64,000 nt of DNA from Actinobacteria bacterium IMCC26256 (GTDB lineage Bacteria; Actinomycetota; Acidimicrobiia; IMCC26256). Location of the stretch: positions 1,115,001 through 1,179,000 of the forward strand of contig CP011489.1 in assembly GCA_001023575.1 (NCBI GenBank). Reading direction: 5' to 3'. The number at the start of each line of letters is the position of its first letter. The stretch's first letter is position 1. The notes beneath the pieces were generated by a model. It had not been told where the DNA came from. It did not search any database and was given only the letters and a program-made list of their open reading frames with translations. The position numbers and the translations under genes are program-made. This document shows positions 55,655 to 63,283 of this stretch, piece after piece.

Positions 55655-56299
55655 ATGCCACGCCTCAGACAAGTTCCTCGTTCAGAGGCTGCGGCCTCTG
55701 TGCTCCCCGTATATGACCTCCTCTTCGGCGCCGATCGATGCCCTGTGGAGGAGCCCGGAACTATCACGGGGACCCCGGGGGATTGGTGGACAGTATTTGC
55801 CCTAGTGCCGGCTGTCTTTGAGCACGCGTGCCAAGGGATCCTGCTCTATAGGTCGCCGGAGCGTCTACTAGATCCAGTACTGCGAGAATTAGCACAGACT
55901 CGAACAGGCTGGACGCGTCAGAGCCGGTTCGTCTTCTCTCAGCACTGTAAGTCCTGCCGAACAGTTGGGATCAGCGAGGAGAAGATCGCCGCCATCCCTA
56001 ACTGGAGCGCTACCGATCTATTTACTCCGACAGAACGCGCAGTGCTCGCATATACAGACGCTCTAACTCTCGAGAACGGGCGTGTCTCTGATGGTGTATT
56101 CGAAGCGCTACATCTGCATTTGAGTGATGAGGAGATTCTCGAACTTACCTACATCACCGCCCTTTACGAAGCCCATGCGATTATGAGCAAGGCGCTGCGC
56201 GTTGAGTTCGATGCGGATCCAGACCCGATCTCCGAGATCCCATCACCGGGGGAGTACCAAGGTTTCCTTGTTGGGCCTAACGACACTCCGCCCGAGTAG
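55655..56299 (+). CDS. Carboxymuconolactone decarboxylase / AhpD-like protein
   Basis: The 214-residue protein has the AhpD-type redox core FSQHCKSCRTVGISEEKIAAIPNW, with a CxxC pair and histidine, inside an all-helical fold (LFTPTERAVLAYTDALTLENGRVSDGVFEAL, ILELTYITALYEAHAIMSKALRVEF). Such proteins are peroxidases or peroxiredoxin-like reductases. A strong AAGGAG ribosome-binding site precedes the ATG. It lies 42 bases after the DUF2252 gene and probably shares its transcript. Confidence 0.85.
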   Translation: MPRLRQVPRSEAAASVLPVYDLLFGADRCPVEEPGTITGTPGDWWTVFALVPAVFEHACQGILLYRSPERLLDPVLRELAQTRTGWTRQSRFVFSQHCKSCRTVGISEEKIAAIPNWSATDLFTPTERAVLAYTDALTLENGRVSDGVFEALHLHLSDEEILELTYITALYEAHAIMSKALRVEFDADPDPISEIPSPGEYQGFLVGPNDTPPE

Positions 56300-56374
56300 A
56301 GGCATGGGGAGGCTTCGTGCCTGAGCATCCGCTCTCAAGAATAAAGACTAATTTTTCAGGGTAGGATTAAAATT

Positions 56375-57316
56375 ATGTGGAGAGTCTCGATTCGCAAGAT
56401 CGCAGTACCGGCCATTTTGTTAACGATCGTTGGTGGATTAATCTTCGCCGGCTGTGCATCACCTGTCTTGGTTGCAACATGTTCGAAGAAACTTGTGGCG
56501 TCGCAGAGTGCCCCTATCCCCAATAATGCCTTGACTGAGATATCTGGGATCGCAGCTAGTCGCCTAAATCCGGGTCTCCTTTGGGTCCACAATGACTCTG
56601 GCGATACAGCGCGCATCTTTGGTCTTGACGCTCAAGGGATCACGCACGCTACGTATCGCCTCGAGGCAGCCTCTGCAATTGATTGGGAAGACATTGCAGT
56701 TGGGCGCGGCCCTGTGGCTTCCATGACCTACATTTACGCGGGCGACATTGGTGATAACAACTCTCTGCGTTCTGAGATTGTTATCTACCGAGTTGCAGAG
56801 CCTGTCGTGGATTTGGCGGGGAGTGTCTCCGGATCTCTCTCTGGTGTAGATGCGATTCGGCTCCGTTATCCAGATGGCGCTCATAACGCGGAGGCGCTGT
56901 TGGTGGACCCAGTTACAGGGGACATCGTCGTGATCACTAAGAGCATGAGTGGCGGAGCGCAGAAGGCTTACAGTGTCCCCGGCTCAACAACTCCGGGAGT
57001 GTTAACCACGATGGAGTACCTCGCAACCATCACAACTTCTCCGAGCGCTTTAGGTGCGATTACTGGTGCGGATATTTCTCCGAACGGACTGCAACTCGCT
57101 CTCCGTACCTATGGGGGCGTTGCGGTTAGCGCCCGCCTTGATGTGGGTATACCGCTCTCAACCTTTTTAGGCGGGGGAGCCAGTATCATCAACTGTGCGG
57201 CCCCTTCTCCATCTGAGGTTCAAGGCGAGGCCATCGGGTTTGCGGCCACAGGAAGAGGATTCGTCACCGTCTCTGAAGGGGTAGGTGCAGTTCTCCATAG
57301 CTTCACATCGCCGTGA
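56375..57316 (+). CDS. Predicted lipoprotein with beta-propeller-like repeats
   Basis: The signal peptide ends in the lipobox FAGC (hydrophobic stretch IAVPAILLTIVGGLIFAGC), so it is an exported lipoprotein of 313 residues. The mature part has ISGIAASRLNPGLLWVHNDSGDTARIFGLD, DWEDIAVGRG, YIYAGDIGDNN, RYPDGAHNAEALLVDPVTGDIVVITK and GADISPNGLQLALRTYGGV, successive blade-like strands of a propeller. Related proteins with the HNDSGD/GDIGDN text are often annotated as hypothetical or NHL-like. Ligand and role unknown. Confidence 0.7.
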   Translation: MWRVSIRKIAVPAILLTIVGGLIFAGCASPVLVATCSKKLVASQSAPIPNNALTEISGIAASRLNPGLLWVHNDSGDTARIFGLDAQGITHATYRLEAASAIDWEDIAVGRGPVASMTYIYAGDIGDNNSLRSEIVIYRVAEPVVDLAGSVSGSLSGVDAIRLRYPDGAHNAEALLVDPVTGDIVVITKSMSGGAQKAYSVPGSTTPGVLTTMEYLATITTSPSALGAITGADISPNGLQLALRTYGGVAVSARLDVGIPLSTFLGGGASIINCAAPSPSEVQGEAIGFAATGRGFVTVSEGVGAVLHSFTSP

Positions 57317-57421
57317 GAACCTCGAGGCGTTACCTTTAACGAGTGGAGTGAAAATCGTCACATCCTTAGAATGTTGCTCCAAAATTGCCCCCATGGTTGC
57401 CCATAAGTGATAAAACGTAAT

Positions 57422-57480
57422 TGCCCCTCCCGTCGGCTAGCACCTCCCTGCCCGGTGCGTGTGATCCGATAGGAGGGGCA
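57422..57480 (+). ncRNA. Nested-stem structured element before the Dabb gene
   Basis: TGCCCCTCC (57422-57430) pairs with GGAGGGGCA (57472-57480), TCGG (57433-57436) with CCGA (57466-57469) and GCACC (57440-57444) with GGTGC (57454-57458). The result is one coaxial three-stem hairpin with short internal loops and a pyrimidine-rich apical loop. There is no T-run. It could be a terminator of the lipoprotein transcript, a leader of the Dabb gene 34 bases downstream, or a small RNA. Confidence 0.45.
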
Positions 57481-57513
57481 CTTCGCGCCCCGACCACGTG
57501 AGAGAGTGGGTAG

Positions 57514-57849
57514 ATGTTCAGACACGTAGCACTATTCCGTTGGGCTGAGGGTGTCACCCCAGAGCAGATCGCCGAGGTAGGGGAGGCGCTCTACTCGCTG
57601 CCCGCTGTGATTCCAGAGATTCGCTCTTACCGATTTGGCCCTGATCAAGGGCTTGGGGAGCATAATTTTGACTATGCAGTAGTGGCGGACTTTGACGATG
57701 TTGAGGGTTTTCGAACCTATCGTGACAATCCAGATCACAGAGCCGTCTCTCGCTCCGTGATTGGCCCGTTAATCGCAGATCGAGCCGCCGCCCAGTTTGA
57801 TGCCGGTGAGCGCCCCGACGACCCCACTGCCCCGCCTGAGGGCGTATAA
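57514..57849 (+). CDS. Dabb-family (stress-responsive alpha/beta barrel) protein
   Basis: A 111-residue protein opening FRHVALFRWAEGVTPEQIAEVGEALYSLPAVIPEIRSYRFGPD with FDYAVVADFDDVEGFRTYRDNPDHRAVSRSVIGPLIADRAAAQFD, the standard Dabb strand pattern. Dimeric alpha/beta-barrel proteins of this kind are small enzymes or stress proteins; no activity can be given. A Pro-rich tail follows. The start is preceded by GAGAGAGTGGGTAG. Confidence 0.85.
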   Translation: MFRHVALFRWAEGVTPEQIAEVGEALYSLPAVIPEIRSYRFGPDQGLGEHNFDYAVVADFDDVEGFRTYRDNPDHRAVSRSVIGPLIADRAAAQFDAGERPDDPTAPPEGV

Positions 57850-57885
57850 CCCCGCATGGATAAGGGACGCCCTAATCTCTAGAAG

Positions 57886-58488
57886 ATGTCTTTAACTAGC
57901 TCTGTTCCTGTTCCTAGTCGAGATGCAGGTTGGAGAACCATTCCAAATCTCATATCGCTTTTGAGGCTTCTCTGCGTCCCGATTTTTGTCTGGCTACTCC
58001 TTGGCGCCTCTAAGCCACTCTCCGCTGCGATTCTCTTGGGGGTTCTAGGGGGTACCGATTGGGTTGATGGCTGGATAGCGCGTAAATACGATCAGGGCTC
58101 CGCGATAGGTCAGGTACTTGACCCGGTAGCAGATCGAATCTTGCTCATCACCGCTGCAGTAACACTGTTGATCGACGGAGCGGTCCCGCTCTGGATAGCG
58201 GCATTAGTGCTTTTTAGGGAAGCATTGATAAGTATCGCTGTGCTTGCCTTGGCGGCAGCCGGAGCGAAGCGTATTGAGGTCCAGTGGGTAGGCAAAGCCG
58301 GGACTCTCGGGCTCATGTTCGCGCTGCCAGGCTTCTTGCTTCTCACATTCTCTACTGGTGCCATCCACGACTTTCTTCTCGTATTTACATGGTCAGCCAC
58401 CATCGGGGGACTCCTCCTTTCTTATTGGGCTGCTGCCACCTATGTACCGTTGGCGCGTATTGCTTTGCGCGAAGGCCGTTCGGAGTAG
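57886..58488 (+). CDS. CDP-alcohol phosphatidyltransferase family (PgsA-like)
   Basis: A 200-residue integral membrane enzyme with the full CDP-alcohol motif DWVDGWIARKYDQGSAIGQVLDPVAD (DxxDGxxAR...GxxxDxxxD) and about five helices. It makes phosphatidylglycerol-phosphate or a related phospholipid from CDP-diacylglycerol. A PgsA-like gene precedes gcvH in M. tuberculosis also (Rv1822). The NLISLLRLLCVPIFVWLLLG opening is typical of PgsA, and substrate inference rests on this. Confidence 0.88.
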   Translation: MSLTSSVPVPSRDAGWRTIPNLISLLRLLCVPIFVWLLLGASKPLSAAILLGVLGGTDWVDGWIARKYDQGSAIGQVLDPVADRILLITAAVTLLIDGAVPLWIAALVLFREALISIAVLALAAAGAKRIEVQWVGKAGTLGLMFALPGFLLLTFSTGAIHDFLLVFTWSATIGGLLLSYWAAATYVPLARIALREGRSE

Positions 58489-58543
58489 ATTCAGCGAATA
58501 ATTCTTTTGATAATTCTCTGGCCCTGAATGGAGTCTTGAAACC

Positions 58544-58924
58544 ATGATCTACCCGGACGATTTGAAATACACGCAAGAGCACGAGTGGGTAAAAGTGACC
58601 GACGGGCGCGCAATGATCGGAATCACAGACTTTGCACAGGACGCTCTCGGCGATGTGGTATTCGTGCAGCTCCCAGAGATAGGTGTCTCTGTTCTTCGCT
58701 CTGTCGGGATAGCAGAGGTCGAGTCAACAAAATCAGTCTCTGAGATTTACGCCCCGTTGACCGGTGTAATCGCCGAGGTGAATACTGCGCTTGAGGAGAC
58801 CCCAGAGCTGCTTAATCAGGACCCTTACGGCGCCGGGTGGATATTCGTACTCGAGGTCGGAGTAGAGGCCGAGATCGGTGGGCTAATGGATGCATCCGCC
58901 TATCAGGCCCTTGTTGAGGGTTGA
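58544..58924 (+). CDS. gcvH: Glycine cleavage system H protein
   Basis: Lipoyl carrier of the glycine cleavage complex, 126 residues. It starts IYPDDLKYTQEHEWVKV and carries the lipoylation lysine in VGIAEVESTKSVSEIYAPLTG, then NTALEETPELLNQDPYGAGWIFVLEV. It works with GcvT, GcvP (both downstream in this window) and the shared lipoamide dehydrogenase. Gene order gcvH-FHA-MerR-nuclease-MerR-gcvT-gcvP ties the system to regulatory genes, as in mycobacteria. Confidence 0.95.
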   Translation: MIYPDDLKYTQEHEWVKVTDGRAMIGITDFAQDALGDVVFVQLPEIGVSVLRSVGIAEVESTKSVSEIYAPLTGVIAEVNTALEETPELLNQDPYGAGWIFVLEVGVEAEIGGLMDASAYQALVEG

Positions 58925-58958
58925 GCCCCAGGTGAGTCTCTGATCTGCAACGGTCTTC

Positions 58959-58997
58959 GGCGACCGGTCGCCCTAGACCCTCGACCTAGACCCTCGA
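58959..58997. repeat. 14-base perfect palindrome followed by a 13-base direct repeat
   Basis: GGCGACCGGTCGCC (58959-58972) is a perfect palindrome. The 13-base unit CCTAGACCCTCGA runs at 58972-58984 and 58985-58997, followed by a partial CCTAC copy. They lie between gcvH and the FHA gene, 56-94 bases before the latter, and could be an operator or an attenuating hairpin; neither is shown. Confidence 0.6.
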
Positions 58998-59052
58998 CCT
59001 ACCGCTCAGAGTTAGGGTTTCGCTGAGGGAATGTGGGATGTAACCTAAGGCT

Positions 59053-59556
59053 ATGAAATGCAGTAAATGCGGCCACCTAAATCTTGAGGATGCACGCCTC
59101 TGCTCCTCCTGCGGTGCGCTCACAGGCGACTCCGAGCAGCGTGACTTTGCTAATCGATCGGAGATCGACTCTGGTGAAGCGACTCTCTCGATTGCTGCAG
59201 TCGAGTCCGCGGAGACCGCCTCTAATATCCCCTCCGCTCCGGGGGCTTTCTTGCGTGTAGTCAGAGGCCCTAATGCTGGCAGCAAATTTGCCTTGAGCGT
59301 TGGGTCTCTGGAGGTAGGCCGCCACCCTGCTTCGGGCATCTTTTTGGATGACATTACGGTCTCACGACGCCACTGCGTCTTCAACTGTACTGCTGCAGCG
59401 AGTGACGGGAGTACCGAATTCGCCATTGCAGTTAGCGATGCGGGCTCACTAAACGGAACATATGTGAATCGAAAGTTGATTACTACGATCGATCTTGCTC
59501 CCGGCGACGAGATACAGATCGGCCGTTATGTCGTAATGATTGAGCTGGCCCGATGA
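59053..59556 (+). CDS. FHA-domain protein with N-terminal zinc ribbon (GarA-like context)
   Basis: The 167-residue protein begins with a zinc ribbon (MKCSKCGHLNLEDARLCSSCGA). Its C-terminal FHA domain shows LEVGRHPASGIFLDDITVSRRHCVF and SLNGTYVNRKLI, the phosphothreonine-binding GR, SxxH and NG motifs. In M. tuberculosis the gene in this place is garA (Rv1827), which holds back KGDH/KorAB-type and glutamate metabolism when phosphorylated. No ETTSxF phosphorylation motif is obvious here; the ribbon takes that end instead. Role by analogy is inference. Confidence 0.87.
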   Translation: MKCSKCGHLNLEDARLCSSCGALTGDSEQRDFANRSEIDSGEATLSIAAVESAETASNIPSAPGAFLRVVRGPNAGSKFALSVGSLEVGRHPASGIFLDDITVSRRHCVFNCTAAASDGSTEFAIAVSDAGSLNGTYVNRKLITTIDLAPGDEIQIGRYVVMIELAR

Positions 59557-60512
59557 ACGTTGATAGCGAATCTGCACATCTCTCAATAGGTGATGTTCTT
59601 AATCACTTGAGCAATGAGTTTCCGGATGTCACCATCTCAAAAATTAGGTTCCTAGAGAGTCAAGGGTTAATTGCTCCCGAGCGAACTCCATCTGGTTACC
59701 GCAAGTTTTATGAATCAGATTTGGTGCGTCTGCGCTGGATACTGCTTCAGCAGAAAGATAATTTCTTACCACTAAAAGTCATTAAGGATCGACTACACGA
59801 GCATGATCGCGACGGTTCTCCACTGCCAGATGCCGATGTAGGCGAGCAGCACGACTTGCATGCTGCGACGTTCTTCGATGAGGCACCAGCGATCAGCGAA
59901 CCTAATGCCTTGGCTGACGCGGATATTCTCGCTGTTGAGGCTCCAGCCAAAAAACAACGTCGAAAGACTCCACAGAAGAAGGCCGCGTCTCCTATCTCGG
60001 AGAAAACTAGTAAGAGCAGCCGCCTTAGAGGCGAGCAGATGGAGCTTGACTCCAAGGGCGATGCGTTGACCCCGGAGCCTGAGGGCAATGGACTCACGCG
60101 ATCTGAGATCGCCGATGCAAGCGGACTCACAATGGAGCAGGTCATAGAGATGGAGGCATGTGGACTCATCAAGCCTGCAGGGCAAATGGGCTCAGAGGGG
60201 CTCTTCGAGGACGATGCGCTTGTAATAGCCGCCCTTGTCGCGGGCTTCATCGAGAATGGAGCTGAGCCTCGGCATCTGCGCATGTATAGAAACTTCGCCG
60301 AACGCGAAGCACAGTTTTATGAGCAGATGGTTGCAGGGAGCCAGCGCCAGGCAGGCACGGAGTCTCGCATTGCACGACGCGACAAAGTAGTTGAGCTTGC
60401 TTCTCTCGGGCGCAGTCTGCGCACTGTTTATCTCCGCCGCTCACTTGATGAGATTCTTCGGACGAATACCTTTAGCGAAGAGGGCCCCAAGGTTTTAGGC
60501 GAGTCTGTTTAA
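59553..60512 (+). CDS. ftsR: MerR-family transcriptional regulator, FtsR-like (Rv1828 type)
   Basis: A 319-residue protein. The N-terminal MerR helix-turn-helix (HLSIGDVLNHLSNEFPDVTISKIRFLESQGLIAPERTPSGYRKFYESDLVRLRWI) is of the Rv1828/FtsR kind, with an effector part after a lysine-rich linker (PAKKQRRKTPQKKAASPI) and a second winged-helix-like block (LTRSEIADASGLTMEQVIEMEACGLI). In corynebacteria FtsR activates ftsZ. It overlaps the FHA gene by four bases. Confidence 0.88.
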   Translation: MNVDSESAHLSIGDVLNHLSNEFPDVTISKIRFLESQGLIAPERTPSGYRKFYESDLVRLRWILLQQKDNFLPLKVIKDRLHEHDRDGSPLPDADVGEQHDLHAATFFDEAPAISEPNALADADILAVEAPAKKQRRKTPQKKAASPISEKTSKSSRLRGEQMELDSKGDALTPEPEGNGLTRSEIADASGLTMEQVIEMEACGLIKPAGQMGSEGLFEDDALVIAALVAGFIENGAEPRHLRMYRNFAEREAQFYEQMVAGSQRQAGTESRIARRDKVVELASLGRSLRTVYLRRSLDEILRTNTFSEEGPKVLGESV

Positions 60513-60633
60513 CGCTAGGCACAACCTCTGCAGTTTTGGCTAAATATATTCCGTGCTTACACGACACTTTGGTGGGGGATTGAGAGGCTGTCTGGGCGTC
60601 TAAATGCCATTTTTGCGGTGGTAGTGTGAACAC

Positions 60634-61116
60634 GTGGTTCGCGTATCGATTGTCGGAGTAAGAGTTGAGGTCCCCTCAAATCAACCCATCATGCTTCTCC
60701 GTGAAGAGGCTGACCCGAGGCGTTATGTACCTATTTTTATAGGCTCTCCAGAGGCAACTGCAATCGTGTATTCGCTTCAAGGGATGGAGACGCCTCGGCC
60801 GATGACGCACGATCTTGTGACCATGCTGCTCACAGAACTCGGCGCCTCCATCTCGTTGATCGAGATTACCGAGTTACACGAAGGAACGTTCTTCGCAGAG
60901 GTTGAGTTCGCTGCCGGCGAGAGAACTTTCCGAGTCTCAGCCCGGCCCTCCGATGCCATTGCATTAGCGGTGCGTCAGGAAGAGCAACCCCCAATATTCA
61001 TCGCAGATGATGTATTCGAGGAGGCAAGCCTGGTCTTTGATGAGGAGCAAGAGGAGGAGCAGATTGAGGAGTTTCGAGACTTCCTTGATCAAGTAAAACC
61101 CGAAGACTTTGTCTGA
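60634..61116 (+). CDS. Bifunctional nuclease family protein (DUF151)
   Basis: A 160-residue protein: VRVSIVGVRVEVPSNQPIMLLREEADPRRYVPIFIGSPEATAIVYSLQGMETPRPMTHDLVTMLLTELGA, the DUF151 core, followed by FFAEVEFAAGERTFRVSARPSDAIALAVR and a highly acidic tail. Family members are reported to have DNase and RNase activity; the mycobacterial counterpart is Rv1829. The GTG start has no ribosome-binding site, so a leaderless transcript is possible. Confidence 0.9.
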   Translation: MVRVSIVGVRVEVPSNQPIMLLREEADPRRYVPIFIGSPEATAIVYSLQGMETPRPMTHDLVTMLLTELGASISLIEITELHEGTFFAEVEFAAGERTFRVSARPSDAIALAVRQEEQPPIFIADDVFEEASLVFDEEQEEEQIEEFRDFLDQVKPEDFV

Positions 61117-61202
61117 AATTACAGGGATTGTCGATTCAGAACTCAGTATCTACCTAGTTTCTTGCCCCTAACCTTGACCCCTCGAGAGCTAATCAGTTAC
61201 GG

Positions 61203-61232
61203 TTTACAGGCTCGTAACTACGAGAGTGTGAT
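61203..61232 (+). promoter_or_regulatory. Candidate MerR-type promoter/operator
   Basis: TTTACA (61203-61208) serves as -35 and TGTGAT (61227-61232) as -10, with an 18-base spacer. The inverted repeat CTCGTA-AC-TACGAG (61211-61224) lies exactly centred in the spacer. An operator between -35 and -10 is the hallmark of MerR-controlled promoters. It stands 84 bases before the MerR gene at 61316, which suggests autoregulation. Confidence 0.5.
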
Positions 61233-61315
61233 CCGGACCCATTCGATAACTATTCGACGCCCACTCGAAACAATGGCCGGAATCCTTTTAAACATTCCAC
61301 GGGGAGTTCTACTCA

Positions 61316-61885
61316 ATGTCAACACCAAGTGATCCGTCATCCGATGCATCGGTACCTGCTTCGATTGTTGAGCAGGGAGTTCTCGGCGAGAATCAATGGG
61401 AAGAGATCGGATATCGCGGGCCGCAGGTCTGTGCAATTGTCGGCATCACTTACAGGCAATTGGATTACTGGGCTCGTACCGAACTGCTCCGACCCTCACT
61501 CTGCGATGCGCAGGGGAGTGGATCCAAACGCAGATATTCATACCTTGACCTCGTCGCTCTGAAGGTGATCAAGAATCTTCTTGATGCTGGGGTTTCACTC
61601 AAGACCGCGCGCAAAGCAATTGATTATCTGCGCGAGCACCTCGGTGAAGACCTCGCCACGGCAAGCCTTGTCATTGATGAGAATAAGAGTGTGCTCGCTC
61701 GCAATGGTGAGGACATATTCGATCTAGTTCGCCACGGCCAAGGTGTGCTCAATATTGTTCCCCTTGGTTCGGTTGTGCGCCAGATTGATGCTGGAATCAC
61801 GGAGCTGCATCCAAGCGATCTGGTCGCTTCGCTTGAGGAGAGAGACGCAGCACAGATCGATCCCCAGGCTGGGCTCGGTTCCTAG
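61316..61885 (+). CDS. MerR-family transcriptional regulator (Rv1830-like)
   Basis: A 189-residue regulator with a MerR winged helix (YRGPQVCAIVGITYRQLDYWARTELLRPSLCDAQGSGSKRRYSYLDLVALKVIKNLLDAGVSLKTARKAIDYLREHLGEDLA). No metal or haem ligand set is visible in the C-terminal part, so the inducer is unknown. The counterpart in M. tuberculosis (Rv1830) lies in the same gcvH-gcvB segment. GGGGAG upstream serves as ribosome-binding site. A centred palindromic operator precedes it. Confidence 0.88.
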   Translation: MSTPSDPSSDASVPASIVEQGVLGENQWEEIGYRGPQVCAIVGITYRQLDYWARTELLRPSLCDAQGSGSKRRYSYLDLVALKVIKNLLDAGVSLKTARKAIDYLREHLGEDLATASLVIDENKSVLARNGEDIFDLVRHGQGVLNIVPLGSVVRQIDAGITELHPSDLVASLEERDAAQIDPQAGLGS

Positions 61886-61948
61886 GCGCTTGAGAGAGTC
61901 TCCGGAGGTGCAAGATCCCCCCGGTCCTCTAAAGAATTTGGTAATTTT

Positions 61949-61988
61949 AGAGCCAAATTGTGCTCTGGAACTACTCCGGAACTAGTCC
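61949..61988. repeat. Hairpin and 11-base tandem repeat between MerR gene and gcvT
   Basis: AGAGC (61949-61953) and GCTCT (61962-61966) form a 5-bp hairpin. GGAACTACTCC (61967-61977) and GGAACTAGTCC (61978-61988) follow as a tandem pair. The rest of this 218-base spacer before gcvT (61886-62103) shows no gene; the conserved glycine-riboswitch core could not be found in it. Confidence 0.45.
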
Positions 61989-62103
61989 GCAGATATTGGC
62001 TATTTCGTTGATTCGTTAGGGGTAGCAGTTCTGCGCTATTCCTTACACTGCAGATGCGTTCTCGTCTGCTGTTCCCATCAATCAAAGCCATAGGAAGACG
62101 CGG

Positions 62104-63198
62104 ATGACGGAGATTCTTCGAACTAGTCCACTCGATGCTGTGCACCGCGCTCTTGGGGCGCGATTGGCGGAGTTTGGTGGGTGGGAGATGCCTATTCAGT
62201 ACTCCGGAGTTATTGAGGAGCACCGCGCTTGTCGTGAGTCGGCAGTAGTTTTTGACGTTTCACATCTGGGCTCCGTGCGTGTAAGCGGGCCCGGCGCATT
62301 CGCTGCGTTGCAGTGGGCATTTACCAACGACTTAAATCGCATTGAACCTAGGCGCGCTCAGTACACGCACCTCCTCGACGAACGTGACGCCCATGTTGTG
62401 GACGACATAATCGTTTGGTGGCTGGAGCCAGAGGCCTTTACCGTTATGCCGAATGCCTCCAACACGGAGCCTCTTGTTGCGGCAATTAAGGCTGCGGTGA
62501 AGACAGCCGCAGCAGGTGAGGCCGAGGTTCTCGATGTCACAGATTCGCGTGTCGTACTTGCAGTACAGGGGCCCGAGGCGCGTGCTCGATTATCGACCTT
62601 TTGGCCGGAGGCCGCCTCCGTGGGTCACTTCCATGTCGTGCCCGTTACTTGGTTAGGCGAGTCTGGGTGGGCCTCTGGTACTGGTTACACAGGTGAGGAT
62701 GGCGTCGAGATTGAGGTCCCGGCATCAGTCGCTAATGAACTCTGGGATGCGATTGTTGCCTCAGGGGTAACCCCTGCCGGGCTAGGTGCGCGAGACACTC
62801 TGCGTCTTGAGGCGGGACTCCCGCTGCATGGGCACGAATTAGGGGAGGGGATTACCTCTCTTCAGGCAGGGCTTGCTTGGGTGGTGCGCTTCGATAAGCC
62901 GGGTGGCTTTAGGGGAGCCGGAGCACTGCGCGTAGAGCAAGAGCAAGGCCCGAGTCGCGTGCTCCGGGGAATTTCAGTTGAGGGGCGCCAACCTCCACGG
63001 GGTGGCAACACTGTTTTCTTCGGTGGAGATGATGTGGGCGAAGTATCTAGTGGAAACTTCTCTCCGATTCTTGGGCACAGCATTGCTCTCGCCTTTCTTA
63101 AACCAAGTGTTGAGCTCGGCGCAGAGGTAACTATCGAGGTACGCGGGCGTGAATTAAGAGGAACAGTTGTTAGGCCGCCGTTTGTGCGGCGTCCATGA
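62104..63198 (+). CDS. gcvT: Aminomethyltransferase, glycine cleavage T protein
   Basis: Transfers the aminomethyl group from lipoylated GcvH to tetrahydrofolate and releases ammonia. Conserved text: SPLDAVHRALGARLAEFGGWEMPIQYSG, VVFDVSHLGSVRVSGPGA, FTVMPNASNTEPL, LAVQGPEARA, GTGYTGEDGVEIEVP, GARDTLRLEAGLPLHGHEL. The 364 residues match the family. The gcvP start lies 85 bases after it, so the two are probably one operon. Confidence 0.95.
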   Translation: MTEILRTSPLDAVHRALGARLAEFGGWEMPIQYSGVIEEHRACRESAVVFDVSHLGSVRVSGPGAFAALQWAFTNDLNRIEPRRAQYTHLLDERDAHVVDDIIVWWLEPEAFTVMPNASNTEPLVAAIKAAVKTAAAGEAEVLDVTDSRVVLAVQGPEARARLSTFWPEAASVGHFHVVPVTWLGESGWASGTGYTGEDGVEIEVPASVANELWDAIVASGVTPAGLGARDTLRLEAGLPLHGHELGEGITSLQAGLAWVVRFDKPGGFRGAGALRVEQEQGPSRVLRGISVEGRQPPRGGNTVFFGGDDVGEVSSGNFSPILGHSIALAFLKPSVELGAEVTIEVRGRELRGTVVRPPFVRRP

Positions 63199-63283
63199 AA
63201 CCATCTCTCATGAAACCAGCGCTAAAGAGATCCTCTTTAAAAATGAGAGTCCCATCCAATCTTGTAATTGAAGGGGCAAGCCG

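Noticed and set aside
61886-62103. Glycine riboswitch before gcvT
   Set aside because: The conserved GGAGA-type and ACCGAAGGG-like core segments of the aptamer were not found by eye.
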